Shown: positions 51,929-60,570, counted from the first letter of the stretch. The stretch: 64,000 nt of DNA from Terrimonas ginsenosidimutans (GCF_022012415.1 NZ_JAKLTR010000019.1:1-64000), one strand, 5' to 3'. Program-made: numbers and translations. Notes: generated by a model not told the origin, from the sequence alone.

Positions 51929-52348
51929 ATGAAGGGCATACGCTACCTTTTTTCGCTGCTGATCGTGATCGGCCTGTTTTCTTCCTGCTCGAAGAGCAAA
52001 GACGAAGTGTTATCTCCCGAGATCGTGGGTAAATGGATGAGTACATCCGTTTATACACAGGACAATGGCCAGTTTAACTGGATGGCTACCAGCAATTTCC
52101 GTGAGTTTATTACGTTCAATCCAGATTCCAGGTTCTCCATTTTTACAGATGTTCCGGGAGGGAATGGTACCTATATTTACAATAATGAGCAACGTTCTAT
52201 CAGCTTACATTTTGAAGGCGGGACCGGTGGTAACAGCAGGGTGGAGAACAGGGCGGTGGAGAATATCAGTGGTGATAAACTGGTGGTGGCTTTTTTTAAT
52301 CCACAGGGAGAGCTGGTGAATAAGATTGAGTATCAGCGGATCAACTAG
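51929..52348 (+). CDS. Small lipoprotein, lipocalin-like
   Basis: A 139-aa lipoprotein (lipobox GLFSSC, Cys16) I cannot name. The pattern VGKWMSTSVYTQDNGQF, NPDSRFSIFTDVPGGNGTYIYN and KLVVAFFNPQGELVNKIEYQR is that of a small beta-barrel of the lipocalin-like or META kind found in many Bacteroidota lipoproteins. It has its own promoter and terminator, so it is probably a single-gene transcript. Confidence 0.75.
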   Translation: MKGIRYLFSLLIVIGLFSSCSKSKDEVLSPEIVGKWMSTSVYTQDNGQFNWMATSNFREFITFNPDSRFSIFTDVPGGNGTYIYNNEQRSISLHFEGGTGGNSRVENRAVENISGDKLVVAFFNPQGELVNKIEYQRIN

Positions 52349-52379
52349 AAAACTTTCAATTTTACTCGAGAAATATTTG

Positions 52380-52406
52380 CAGCCCCGGGATGTCTTCCCG
52401 GGGCTG
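52380..52406 (+). terminator. Terminator of the 139-aa lipoprotein gene
   Basis: Perfect 11-bp stem CAGCCCCGGGA/TCCCGGGGCTG (52380-52390, 52396-52406), 5-nt loop. The tail is weak in T (TCTCCGTTT). Confidence 0.75.
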
Positions 52407-52438
52407 TCTCCGTTTGGAGGACTGGATTTTTCCAACTC

Positions 52439-52562
52439 GGCATAGGGGAACGCGGCGGACCGCAACGATGCGCAGCGAACGCAACGGAAACAGCCTTGAC
52501 TGTATTTGTATTTTCGCCGCGTCCGCCGCGTATCGTTGCGGTCCGCCGCGTTCCCCTACGCC
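52439..52562. repeat. GC-rich palindrome, GGCGTAGGGGA ends
   Basis: Left arm GGCATAGGGGAACGCGGCGG (then ACCGCAACGATGCGC) matches the complement of the right arm, GGCGTAGGGGAACGCGGCGG (then ACCGCAACGATACGC), with only two changes over 35 bp. The inner words are GAACGCGGCGGACCGCAACG. It uses the same ends as the GCAAAGGA class but a different, GC-rich word. It lies between a normal terminator and the prmC stop codon, 4 bp from the latter. Confidence 0.85.
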
Positions 52563-52565
52563 ATG

Positions 52566-53420
52566 CTAATCCAGCACCCCCCTGATCATCCGATCTTTTC
52601 CCTGCATATCCCGTTTCAATTCCGCTGTATAACCTGCGTCCCGGAAAAGCTCCAGCGTTGCTTGCCCTGCGCCCTCATAGATCTCCACATAAACAGCCCC
52701 ATCTTTCTTTAAATGCGTTTTCCCGAACGCAGCAATCGCCCGGTAGAAAAGAAGTCCATCATCGTCCGGTACAAATAGTGCCATGTGCGGCTCATATCCA
52801 AGCACATTCGAATGCATGTCGGACTTATCCCGCTCAGGGATATAAGGAGGATTGCTGATGATGATATCAAAAGCCGGGAGGGCGGCTCTCGCATCGGCCG
52901 ACAAAAAGTCGAGTTCAACAAAATGCACATCCGCGCCAAGTGTACGGGCATTTTCAGCGGCAAGTGCAAGAGCCCCTGCACTAAGGTCGCATGCCCAGAC
53001 TTTTCCTTTGCCGAGCCTGCGTTTCAGAGAGATCGCGATACAGCCGCTGCCTGTTCCTACGTCGAGGATGTTCAGGTCGCCAAGCGGGAATTTGCAATGA
53101 TCGATCACCCATTCGACCAATTCCTCTGTTTCCGGCCTGGGAATGAGAACGTTAGGGTCGACTTTGAATCGCAGGCCCGAAAACCACGCTTCGCCCAGCA
53201 CGTATTGTACGGGTTCATGGGTGAGAAGGCGCTCGAGCAGTTGATCCAATAGAACAGACTGTTCTGTCCCCAGCTCTTTTCCAGCCCCTGAATACCTGTC
53301 CTGGGCTTTTGTTCCTGTAATATGTTCTATCACCCAATCGCTGATCGTTGACGCCTCTCCGGTGGCATAAATCGCGCTCAGGCGCTGCATTCCGTGGCGT
53401 CTTGCTTCCTGTATCGTCAT
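52566..53420 (-). CDS. prmC: Peptide chain release factor N5-glutamine methyltransferase
   Basis: Methylates the GGQ glutamine of release factors, 284 aa. The N-terminal helical domain has YVLGEAWFSGLRFKVDPNVLIPRPETEELVEWV (in parts); the SAM site is ILDVGTGSGCIAISL, and the catalytic IISNPPYIPERD carries the NPPY motif. It is divergent from ribD, whose start lies 34 bp away. It ends beside a GC-rich palindrome. Confidence 0.95.
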   Translation of the reverse strand: MTIQEARRHGMQRLSAIYATGEASTISDWVIEHITGTKAQDRYSGAGKELGTEQSVLLDQLLERLLTHEPVQYVLGEAWFSGLRFKVDPNVLIPRPETEELVEWVIDHCKFPLGDLNILDVGTGSGCIAISLKRRLGKGKVWACDLSAGALALAAENARTLGADVHFVELDFLSADARAALPAFDIIISNPPYIPERDKSDMHSNVLGYEPHMALFVPDDDGLLFYRAIAAFGKTHLKKDGAVYVEIYEGAGQATLELFRDAGYTAELKRDMQGKDRMIRGVLD

Positions 53421-53439
53421 ACGGCAAACTTAATTCATT

Positions 53440-53447
53440 TACATTTG
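53440..53447 (+). promoter_or_regulatory. -7 promoter element of ribD
   Basis: TACATTTG, an exact TANNTTTG match, ending 6 nt before the ribD ATG, so the leader would be very short. Confidence 0.5.
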
Positions 53448-53453
53448 CGCCCG

Positions 53454-54530
53454 ATGAACGTTGATCAGCCGTTAGACATACACGAAACCTTTATGCAGCG
53501 TTGCATTCAGCTGGCTAAGCTGGGTGCGGGAAATGTAGCCCCTAACCCCATGGTTGGAGCCGTGCTCGTGCATAATGGCGTGATCATCGGCGAAGGTTAT
53601 CATCAGTTATATGGACAGGCACATGCTGAAGTGAATTGTGTGAACAATGCGATCTCGAACGGGCATGAGGCATTGCTCTCATCCTCCGTGATCTATGTTT
53701 CCCTGGAACCCTGCGCGCATTTCGGCAAAACGCCGCCCTGCGCAGATCTGATCATCCGTCATAAGATCCCTGAAGTGATGGTCGGTTGCCGTGATCCTTT
53801 TACACAGGTAGATGGCAAGGGGATCGAGAAGCTCCGCAATGCGGGACATAAGGTGACTGTTGGCATTCTTGAAAAAGAATGCGTCGATCTGAATAAACGT
53901 TTTTTTACTTTTCATACACAAGATCGCCCTTATATCATATTGAAATGGGCACAGACAGCAGATGGGCGTATTGGTACGACTGGTCGCCGCCTGCTGATCA
54001 GCAACGAATACAGCAATCGCCTTGTCCATAAATGGCGCAGTGAGGAACAGGCAATTCTTGTCGGAACTAAAACGGCCATGGTGGATGATCCCGCTTTGAC
54101 GACAAGACTGTGGCCGGGCAAGTCGCCCATCAGGCTCGTGGTAGATATGGATCTGAAATTGCCATCGTCACTAAAGTTGTTCAATGGAGAAAGCCGAACG
54201 ATTGTATTCAATAAGCACCGCCATGGTGATGATGAAGATCGCGGGATCCATTTCTATCAGTTAAAAGAGGGCGCTGACCTGGTGCCGCAGGTCCTGAAAG
54301 CACTGAAGTCGCTCAATGTTCAAAGCGTACTGATCGAGGGAGGCGCGGTCTTACTTCAGTCGTTCATTGATGCATCCGCATGGGACGAGGCCCGTGTGAT
54401 CACCAATATACATTTGTCAGCAGGTGACGGAGTGAACGCGCCCGTGCTGCAACACGCGGGTGAGGTGAGGGAGATAATTCTGGAAGGCGATCGCTTGCAA
54501 ATTTTTCAACCAGTTAAAGCAGACTTATAA
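53454..54530 (+). CDS. ribD: Bifunctional riboflavin deaminase-reductase
   Basis: Two steps of riboflavin synthesis: deaminating and then reducing the pyrimidine intermediate. The 358-aa protein has the zinc deaminase domain with HAEVNCVNNAI and VSLEPCAHFGKTPPCADLI (His, two Cys) and the reductase domain from about residue 150 (RPYIILKWAQTADGRIG, AILVGTKTAMVDDPALTTR, SVLIEGGAVLLQSFI). The start is the ATG 6 nt after a TACATTTG element; the open frame further upstream overlaps prmC and lacks resemblance. The stop codon is directly followed by the yigZ ATG. Confidence 0.96.
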   Translation: MNVDQPLDIHETFMQRCIQLAKLGAGNVAPNPMVGAVLVHNGVIIGEGYHQLYGQAHAEVNCVNNAISNGHEALLSSSVIYVSLEPCAHFGKTPPCADLIIRHKIPEVMVGCRDPFTQVDGKGIEKLRNAGHKVTVGILEKECVDLNKRFFTFHTQDRPYIILKWAQTADGRIGTTGRRLLISNEYSNRLVHKWRSEEQAILVGTKTAMVDDPALTTRLWPGKSPIRLVVDMDLKLPSSLKLFNGESRTIVFNKHRHGDDEDRGIHFYQLKEGADLVPQVLKALKSLNVQSVLIEGGAVLLQSFIDASAWDEARVITNIHLSAGDGVNAPVLQHAGEVREIILEGDRLQIFQPVKADL

Positions 54531-55133
54531 ATGACTCCTGATTATTACAGTACCGTGGAAACTTCTTCTTCGGCGGAATTCAAAGACCGTGGAAGCAGGT
54601 TTATCGCGTATACTTTCCCGGTAACATCTGTCAACGATTTTAAAGACAGATTAGCCGATATCAAGAAGGAGCATCCAAAGGCGACCCATCATTGTTTTGC
54701 ATACAGGCTGGGACTTGACGGTTTGCAATACCGGGTAAGTGATGATGGTGAACCTTCAGGAACGGCGGGCCGGCCTATTCTCGGTCAGATCGACAGCAAG
54801 CAATTGACGGATGTGTTGGTGATAGTGGTGAGATATTACGGCGGAACAATGCTTGGCGTACCCGGACTGATCAATGCGTATAAGACAGCCGCTTCTCTGG
54901 CGTTACAGGTTACGCGTTTTGTGCAGAAACCGGTACTGATCAACTACCGGCTGGAGTTTGATTATACACAGATGAATGAAGTGATGAGGATCGTTAAATA
55001 TTTTGATTGTACGGTGGTTAAACAGGAAACTGTTTTGTTCTGCATGATGGAGATCGGGATACCAAAGAACAGGCTGGATGAGGTGCTTTTTAAATTGAAA
55101 GATCTCCGGACCGTTGAAGTCGGCGCTGTCTGA
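54531..55133 (+). CDS. yigZ: YigZ/IMPACT family protein
   Basis: A 200-aa cytoplasmic protein with an N-terminal UPF0029/Impact domain (EFKDRGSRFIAYTFPVTSVNDFKDRLADIKKEHPKATHHCFAYRLG, in parts; DDGEPSGTAGRPIL; RYYGGTMLGVPGLINAY) and the C-terminal domain of the YigZ type. The family's biochemical role is uncertain. The ATG begins on the base after the ribD stop, so translation is probably coupled. A 36-bp perfect palindrome follows. Confidence 0.92.
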   Translation: MTPDYYSTVETSSSAEFKDRGSRFIAYTFPVTSVNDFKDRLADIKKEHPKATHHCFAYRLGLDGLQYRVSDDGEPSGTAGRPILGQIDSKQLTDVLVIVVRYYGGTMLGVPGLINAYKTAASLALQVTRFVQKPVLINYRLEFDYTQMNEVMRIVKYFDCTVVKQETVLFCMMEIGIPKNRLDEVLFKLKDLRTVEVGAV

Positions 55134-55182
55134 TGAAGCGGCGAGTTGCCGTTATTTCTTTTCCGGACTAATATTGAGCTAA

Positions 55183-55280
55183 CGTAGAAGTATCGCAAAG
55201 GACGCAAAGGAGTCGCCAGGAACGCAAAGATATCTCAGCGCCCTTGGCGACTCCTTTGCGTCCTTTGCGATACTTCTACG
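55183..55280. repeat. Intergenic palindrome with perfect 36-bp arms
   Basis: Arms 55183-55218 and 55245-55280 are exact reverse complements. They read CGTAGAAGTATCGCAAAGGA, then CGCAAAGGAGTCGCCA. The 26-bp centre (GGAACGCAAAGATATCTCAG...) still carries a GCAAAG word. This is the cleanest member of the family, located between convergent yigZ and the GH13 gene with no other terminator. Confidence 0.95.
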
Positions 55281-55300
55281 CAATGCATTTATCGGAACCA

Positions 55301-57127
55301 TCAATCCATTGAGTAAATGATCGCATTGTAAGGTGCCAGGTCAACTCTCGCATTAAAATTTCCCTCCTCATCAGCTTCGGGATGCAGGGTCTCTGTATCA
55401 TATGCAAAGCTGTCATGAAACTCCGCATCATATCCTTTCCAGTCACTATTGAACCTGATTTTCCATAAACCTGCCTCAGGAAAAGGAATGATGAGATCTT
55501 TCTGTTCTTTATTGGCGAAGTTGATCACAACAACGGTTGTGTCTTTTGATCCGCCCTGGTCTGTTCGGCTGAAGGCGATAATATTATCTTCTTCGTTGGT
55601 GTAAAGTATTTTTGTTTGGCGGCCGGTGAGTCCTTTTGTAAGACCATATTGATTGGTGCGGAGTTGGATAAGATCACGATACAGTTTTACAATGCCTTCG
55701 AAAGTGCCTCCTTTATTCCAGTCGACGGGCCTTGTATCAGAAAACCATCCGTCTTCCAGCATCTCCTGTCCCTGGAAGATCATGGGAATCCCCGGTGAAG
55801 TGAATATAAGTACAGCGCCAAGTGTAGATCTCTTTCTTGCAAACCAATTATGCGATTCTCCGGGAGAGATCTCATCCAGTACACGGGTTTTACCATTTGC
55901 TACTTCATCATGTGATTCAGTATAGATCACTCTCTGCCAGGTGTCATTGTTATACGAATAAGTGATCGCTTTGGCAAGATCCTCCATATTCCGTTCCTGG
56001 TCATCGGGAGCAGACAATACGCGCCTGACGGGATGTACAAAAGCGGCATCCCATTGCGTATCGAATCCTTCGCCACCATCCTGCCAGTCGCGGGTGATCC
56101 ATTCATTGCATTTCATATCTTCTGCAATGGTGATCTTCCAGGGAAACCGTTCTGCGATCTCTTTATTGATCCATTGCATCAGGCTCCAGCCTTCCGGAAT
56201 ATCGTTGCTTTGGTCATCGTCGCCGTTTACATTCCTGATAAAGGAGATGGCATCGGTGCGCAGTCCATCAACTTTGAACTCATCAAGCCACATCATCGCA
56301 TTATCGCGGATATACTGCCGCACTTCATCACGTCCGAAATCAGGTCTTGAATCTCCCCAGGGTGTTTTCCGGCGATGATCCTGGTAGAAGTAAATGCCGC
56401 CGCCATCATTCTCACTCCATCCATCGAATCGCCAGAGATCCAGATCGTCGGGGCCAAAGTGGTTGTACACGATGTCAAGAATGATCGCAATGCCTCTTTT
56501 ATGCGCTTCGTTGATCAGTGTTTTAAAACCATTGATACCGCCATATTCGGATTCTATGGCGAAAGGGTGAGACGGGTTATATCCCCAGGAAACTGCGCCG
56601 GGAAATTCAACCGGCGGCATGATCTCCAAGGCATTTACGCCCAGATCACGGAGGTAATCCAGTTTCTCGATCACGTCAAAGAAAGTTCCGGGCTTATCCT
56701 GTTCCTTGCGGTTGAATGTTCCTACATGCAATTCGTATATGACCAGCTTATTCCAGTCAGGCATTTGAAAACCCTCATCTTCCCAGTTGAAATCAGGTGT
56801 GGTGATGACGGAATTTCCAGCTGCGCCAGCCACTTCTTTTGCATACGGATCATTGCGGAAAAGCCGTCCTGCATCTGTTTCCAGAACGTATTTATAAGTT
56901 TGGCCGTGCTTCGCTTCGGGAATATTGATGGCCCAGTAACCATTGTCTTCATGCTGCATTTCAGCCGTATCTGGCGACCATTCATTAAAATCTCCCGTGA
57001 CGAAGACCTGTGTCGCATGGGGCGCCCAAACTCTGAAGAATACGCCTTCTTTGTGGAGAATGCTCCCCATTCCCTGGACGGAGACGTTCGAACGGGGTGT
57101 TGACGTAGACTTTGTGGCTGTTTGCAT
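55301..57127 (-). CDS. GH13 alpha-amylase/branching-enzyme family protein
   Basis: A 608-aa glycoside hydrolase of family 13 acting on alpha-glucan. The N-terminal CBM48-like beta-sandwich (VFFRVWAPHATQVFVTGDFNEWS) precedes the TIM barrel with region I DIVYNHFGP, region II VDGLRTDAISF (nucleophile Asp), region III ITIAEDM (acid/base Glu) and region IV TESHDEVANG (His-Asp). The C-terminal beta domain ends with YNAIIYSMD. The order is that of branching enzymes and related transferases; hydrolase and transferase activities cannot be separated here. ATG 57127 is chosen over a TTG 33 nt upstream. No signal peptide, so it is cytoplasmic, in keeping with glycogen metabolism. Confidence 0.88.
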   Translation of the reverse strand: MQTATKSTSTPRSNVSVQGMGSILHKEGVFFRVWAPHATQVFVTGDFNEWSPDTAEMQHEDNGYWAINIPEAKHGQTYKYVLETDAGRLFRNDPYAKEVAGAAGNSVITTPDFNWEDEGFQMPDWNKLVIYELHVGTFNRKEQDKPGTFFDVIEKLDYLRDLGVNALEIMPPVEFPGAVSWGYNPSHPFAIESEYGGINGFKTLINEAHKRGIAIILDIVYNHFGPDDLDLWRFDGWSENDGGGIYFYQDHRRKTPWGDSRPDFGRDEVRQYIRDNAMMWLDEFKVDGLRTDAISFIRNVNGDDDQSNDIPEGWSLMQWINKEIAERFPWKITIAEDMKCNEWITRDWQDGGEGFDTQWDAAFVHPVRRVLSAPDDQERNMEDLAKAITYSYNNDTWQRVIYTESHDEVANGKTRVLDEISPGESHNWFARKRSTLGAVLIFTSPGIPMIFQGQEMLEDGWFSDTRPVDWNKGGTFEGIVKLYRDLIQLRTNQYGLTKGLTGRQTKILYTNEEDNIIAFSRTDQGGSKDTTVVVINFANKEQKDLIIPFPEAGLWKIRFNSDWKGYDAEFHDSFAYDTETLHPEADEEGNFNARVDLAPYNAIIYSMD

Positions 57128-57224
57128 GCTAAAAAGGGATTTATGGTGTAGTAGTGACAAAACAGTGCCATGTTTCTGCCAGCGTGCAGGTGTTATGCTG
57201 TTTAGAAGAGTGTAAGTGGAGATT

Positions 57225-57304
57225 AGTTTGAAAGTTTAAAGGTTTAAAAGTTTTAAAGTTATAAGTGAAAAGTTCTGAGGTAAGAGCTTTTAAACTTTTA
57301 AAAG
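57225..57304. repeat. Octamer array, second copy (AGTTTAAN words)
   Basis: Five 8-bp words in register at 57225-57264 (AGTTTGAA, AGTTTAAA, GGTTTAAA, AGTTTTAA, AGTTATAA), then after about 20 bp the complementary CTTTTAAACTTTTAAAAG at 57287-57304. It matches the element at 21.4 kb. It lies downstream of the acyltransferase gene and upstream of the GH13 gene. Confidence 0.75.
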
Positions 57305-57370
57305 AAATCGTTATACCGGGAGAGGTTTACTGGCGCGACTGGCGTTCTATGTAATTCTGATCATTAGTGA

Positions 57371-58471
57371 TTAGTGCCGGGGTTCACTACTTGTGGAAGG
57401 CGGGGGTATTTTTTTGAACCATGGACGGTGTTTTAATGAGAGCATTTTTTTCTCAAGGAAGTGCCAGCTTAAAACGGCAAGGGGGAGGGTGATCAGTATG
57501 GTGATCGCAAAGAGCGGTATCGGTGTAATGTTGCCGTTGGTAAGAGAGATGACGGATTGTTGTACCGGAAAGGAGAAGAGGAAGATGCCATAGGAAAAGT
57601 CGCCGAACCGCGCAGTCCGGTTGAGAAATGACCGGGAAAATGCGATCTCCATTACCAGGCAGGGAACGATAAATATCAACAGGAAGAAGCAATTCTTAAA
57701 GTGAGCCGCCGCAAGGGTAAGCAACAGGAGTAGAGGTAGCCATATGATTTTTTTATGGCTTTGGAAATCTATGTTGAGGTGAAACAATAATCCGGCATTG
57801 ACAAACATCAGCGAGTAGAAGGCGGCGTTCCCGTTAATGATGATCGAGTCTGAGAAGTGCCAAAGATTTGTATTGATGATGTAAATGAGGTTGTAAGCAA
57901 TGGCAAGAAAGATATAGGCTTTCCGTTTGCCGGTAGATCCGGCGAAGAAGATGATCATGCAGGCAATGTATAAGCGTTCCTCGATCACAAGTGTCCATAA
58001 TGATCCGTTGACGCTAGTTTCAACACTATTAGCCTGGAATACACCGGGCAGGTTGTACTGGATCCCGGTAGGTGGAAAGATATTGCGAAGATGTGTCCAG
58101 GTTTGAAGCTGTTTGAAGTAGGTGGCTATGTCGAGAGACGAGAATAATGGTCCAATGATAAATATGCTTACCAAAGTAACAACAATCAGTAGTGGTTGTA
58201 TCCTTAATAATCTTCGCCAGGCGAAATCTCCCAGGCCAGTGGACCTCATTGCGCTTTGCATAACGAGATAGCCGCTGATACAGAAAAATAGGCTAAGTCT
58301 TACAAAAGAGAAATTGAAAGTAGTGGAGCCCCAGGAGCGGAGAGGCTCATTATCCAGTTGGCCGGTTAACCCGTAGGAGTGCAACATCACCACATAGACC
58401 GCTGTGAACAGCCGGAGGAAGTCAAAATTGTTCCGGAAGCGCGGATGAGTGTGATAGAGTTCTGTAGACAA
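57371..58471 (-). CDS. Acyltransferase family 3 (OafA-type) membrane protein
   Basis: A 366-aa inner-membrane acyltransferase with about ten membrane segments. The N-terminal FRNNFDFLRLFTAVYVVMLHSYG carries the catalytic His, and RLSLFFCISGYLVMQSA is the second signature. Such enzymes O-acylate surface sugars or lipids; the acceptor is unknown. It has no sugar genes beside it. The C-terminal tail (KKIPPPSTSSEPRH) is short. Confidence 0.9.
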   Translation of the reverse strand: MSTELYHTHPRFRNNFDFLRLFTAVYVVMLHSYGLTGQLDNEPLRSWGSTTFNFSFVRLSLFFCISGYLVMQSAMRSTGLGDFAWRRLLRIQPLLIVVTLVSIFIIGPLFSSLDIATYFKQLQTWTHLRNIFPPTGIQYNLPGVFQANSVETSVNGSLWTLVIEERLYIACMIIFFAGSTGKRKAYIFLAIAYNLIYIINTNLWHFSDSIIINGNAAFYSLMFVNAGLLFHLNIDFQSHKKIIWLPLLLLLTLAAAHFKNCFFLLIFIVPCLVMEIAFSRSFLNRTARFGDFSYGIFLFSFPVQQSVISLTNGNITPIPLFAITILITLPLAVLSWHFLEKKMLSLKHRPWFKKIPPPSTSSEPRH

Positions 58472-58545
58472 CTGTTACTTCTTTATTGGCTATAAACATA
58501 AAGTAAAAAGGTTAACCGGAGAAATGGGGGCGGCTTTATGTTGGA

Positions 58546-58670
58546 GGCGTAGGAGTATCGCAAAGTACGCCAGGGGAGTATCGCAAAGTACGCTAAGGAG
58601 TCGCGAAGCGCGCTAAGAAGTCTTTGCGTTCTCTGCGACTCCTTTTCGTCCTCTGCGATACTCCTACGCC
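58546..58670. repeat. Intergenic palindrome, GGCGTAGGAGTATCGCA ends
   Basis: The ends match perfectly over 17 bp (GGCGTAGGAGTATCGCA and complement). The left arm then duplicates itself: GGAGTATCGCAAAGTACGC occurs twice (about 58552 and 58575). The right arm has GCGTTCTCTGCGACTCC and CGTCCTCTGCG. So the two arms differ in word number. It lies after the hydroxyacyl-CoA dehydrogenase stop codon. Confidence 0.85.
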
Positions 58671-58690
58671 CCCCCACTGCTACCTATCTG

Positions 58691-59578
58691 CTAAGAAAAT
58701 CTTCTACTCACCACCAGGTCTTTACTGCCCGGTGTATATGTATAAAATCCTTCTCCCGATTTTGCGCCAAGTTTACCTGCTGTGACCATGTTTACCAGCA
58801 GCGGGCAGGGAGCATATTTGGGATTACCGAAACCTTTATGCAATACCTCAAGAATAGAGAGGCAAACATCTAGGCCGATAAAGTCGGCCAGTTGTAATGG
58901 TCCCATCGGATGCGCCATTCCCAATTTCATCACCGTATCGATCTCTTCAACGCCCGCGACACCTTCATATAAGCTGTAAATGGCTTCATTGATCATTGGC
59001 ATCAGTATCCGGTTAGCGATGAACCCCGGGTAATCATTCACCACGCAGGGGATCTTATTGAGTTTTCTGCTTAATTCGGTTATAGTGTCCGTTACTTCTT
59101 TTGTTGTAGCATAGCCATTGATGATCTCCACCAGTTTCATTACAGGGACGGGGTTCATAAAGTGCATGCCGATCACCTGTTCCGGACGTTTCGTCGCTGC
59201 AGCTATTTTTGTGATCGAGATGGAGGAAGTATTGGTTGCCAGTATGCAGCCAGCCGGTGCCACTTCATCGATCTGTTTGAAGATGGACAACTTCAGCTCA
59301 ATATTCTCCGTGGCAGCTTCCACTACCAGTTGAGCATCTTTCAAACCCTCAAAGCTGGTCATAGTCGTAAGATTCGCCAGCGTTTGTGCTTTTGCTTCTT
59401 CCGTGATGCCACCCTTCGCCAACTGCCTGTCGAGGTTTTTAGTGATCGTTCCGATCGCTTTGTCCAACTGAGGTTGCGAGACATCGATCAGGTTCACGCG
59501 GAACCCATGTTGCGCAAATACATGGGCAATTCCATTTCCCATTGTGCCGGCTCCGATAACTGAGACAGTATTGATCAT
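58691..59578 (-). CDS. 3-hydroxyacyl-CoA (3-hydroxybutyryl-CoA) dehydrogenase
   Basis: NAD-linked enzyme of 295 aa oxidising 3-hydroxyacyl-CoA or working in reverse in butyrate-type metabolism. The Rossmann motif is VSVIGAGTMGNGIAHVFAQHGF; the catalytic His lies in VIGMHFMNPVPVMKLVEII, with the Asn and Glu partner region VVNDYPGFIANRILMPMINEA. Length and a single domain fit the short PaaH/Hbd form. The start is the Met before INTVSVIG; seven codons of open frame upstream are not family-like. A -7 element precedes it. Confidence 0.94.
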   Translation of the reverse strand: MINTVSVIGAGTMGNGIAHVFAQHGFRVNLIDVSQPQLDKAIGTITKNLDRQLAKGGITEEAKAQTLANLTTMTSFEGLKDAQLVVEAATENIELKLSIFKQIDEVAPAGCILATNTSSISITKIAAATKRPEQVIGMHFMNPVPVMKLVEIINGYATTKEVTDTITELSRKLNKIPCVVNDYPGFIANRILMPMINEAIYSLYEGVAGVEEIDTVMKLGMAHPMGPLQLADFIGLDVCLSILEVLHKGFGNPKYAPCPLLVNMVTAGKLGAKSGEGFYTYTPGSKDLVVSRRFS

Positions 59579-59596
59579 ATAGCAATTTGATTTTCG

Positions 59597-59604
59597 CAAA
59601 AATA
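59597..59604 (-). promoter_or_regulatory. -7 promoter element of the hydroxyacyl-CoA dehydrogenase gene
   Basis: Minus-strand TATTTTTG, an exact TANNTTTG match, 18 bp before the ATG. Confidence 0.45.
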
Positions 59605-59637
59605 ATGTCTTTGGGAGGAAAAGCGAGTGGAAGGTTT

Positions 59638-59844
59638 GATGACCGATGGCCGATGGCCGATGACCGATGACCGATGGCCGATGACCGATGGCCGATGAAA
59701 GATGGCCGGTGAACGATGGCCGGTGGCCGGACCTCGGAATGTATTCTTACTAAAAAGTCGAAGCCCTCCGATGTGGGAGGGCTTCTGTATAATTTTTTAT
59801 GATTCTGGAGAAACTCGGCCATCGGCCATCGTTCATCGGCCATC
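59638..59844. repeat. Inverted heptamer arrays around a terminator (GATGGCC words)
   Basis: Thirteen 7-bp words in perfect register at 59638-59728, mostly GATGGCC and GATGACC, with GATGAAA, GGTGAAC and GGTGGCC. Four complementary words (GGCCATC, one GTTCATC) run in register at 59817-59844. In the centre, AAGCCCTCC/GGAGGGCTT (59761-59769, 59776-59784) is a perfect 9-bp terminator stem with T-runs on both sides. The plan is the same as at 35.3 kb: array, terminator, inverted array. Confidence 0.92.
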
Positions 59845-59862
59845 GAACCTCTCCGAATGACC

Positions 59863-60504
59863 TTACTTATTCTTAAAATCTCCTCTTTTCCAGCTCTGAA
59901 TAAAATCCGCCCAGGCGGCAGGATTGAAGATATTCATCGGAGGAACCTGTCCCTGGTAAACGGCGCGGTTGGCAACGTTGCGGAACTGGATGCTGGTAGC
60001 TTCGCGGCCATCTCCCGGAACGGTTCTCAGGAGTACGCGACGCTTGGCTTCGCTTGTATTCTGTCGGGCGATCTCAATATCGTCATCCGGCACTTTGGTG
60101 CCGACAAAGTCACGCGCAAACTGCTCGGGTGTCGGGCGGGGTTTGATGATCGTCGCGGGAAGATAAACGGTATCGGCTACCATCAGCTGGATCACACTAT
60201 GCTGATTTCCTTCCAGAGATTTTGGGATCGTGATCAGCTTAGGCTTATAACTCACGTGGGAGAATTCGATCTCATCGCCTTTTAATACGACGATCGAGAA
60301 TACACCCTGGTCATTGGTCAGTGTACCACGGTTCTGGCCTTTGATCGTTACACTCACTGCCGGGATGCCCACCAGGCTGTCTGCGGTCATGACTACTCCA
60401 TATAATTGAACCACAGAGTCTCTGGCTGTTTCGAACTGAGCTTTTGCGGTGGCGGGTACTGTAAAAAAGGCAGCAATTGCCAGGTATTGTATAAGTTTCT
60501 TCAC
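59863..60504 (-). CDS. Carboxypeptidase-regulatory-like domain protein
   Basis: A 213-aa exported protein. The signal peptide (LIQYLAIAAFFTVPATAKAQ) is followed by a CarboxypepD_reg-like beta-sandwich (VQLYGVVMTADSLVGIPAVSVTIKGQNRGTLTNDQGVFSIVVLKGD, in parts), the same fold as the N-terminal extension of SusC proteins but without a barrel. The C-terminal half has a helical part with many basic residues (PRPTPEQFARDFVGTKVP, RRVLLRTVPGDGREA). Proteins of this plan are widespread in Bacteroidota; their role is unknown. The heptamer element with a terminator follows 18 bp after the stop codon. Confidence 0.8.
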   Translation of the reverse strand: MKKLIQYLAIAAFFTVPATAKAQFETARDSVVQLYGVVMTADSLVGIPAVSVTIKGQNRGTLTNDQGVFSIVVLKGDEIEFSHVSYKPKLITIPKSLEGNQHSVIQLMVADTVYLPATIIKPRPTPEQFARDFVGTKVPDDDIEIARQNTSEAKRRVLLRTVPGDGREATSIQFRNVANRAVYQGQVPPMNIFNPAAWADFIQSWKRGDFKNK

Positions 60505-60562
60505 GGCCTAAAAATAAGGACTAGTTATGTAAATCTGTCAACAAATTAGCTTTACAAGTGTT

Positions 60563-60570
60563 TACCTTTG
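60563..60570 (+). promoter_or_regulatory. -7 promoter element of the Mrp-type ATPase gene
   Basis: TACCTTTG, an exact TANNTTTG match, 33 bp before the ATG at 60604. Confidence 0.5.
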
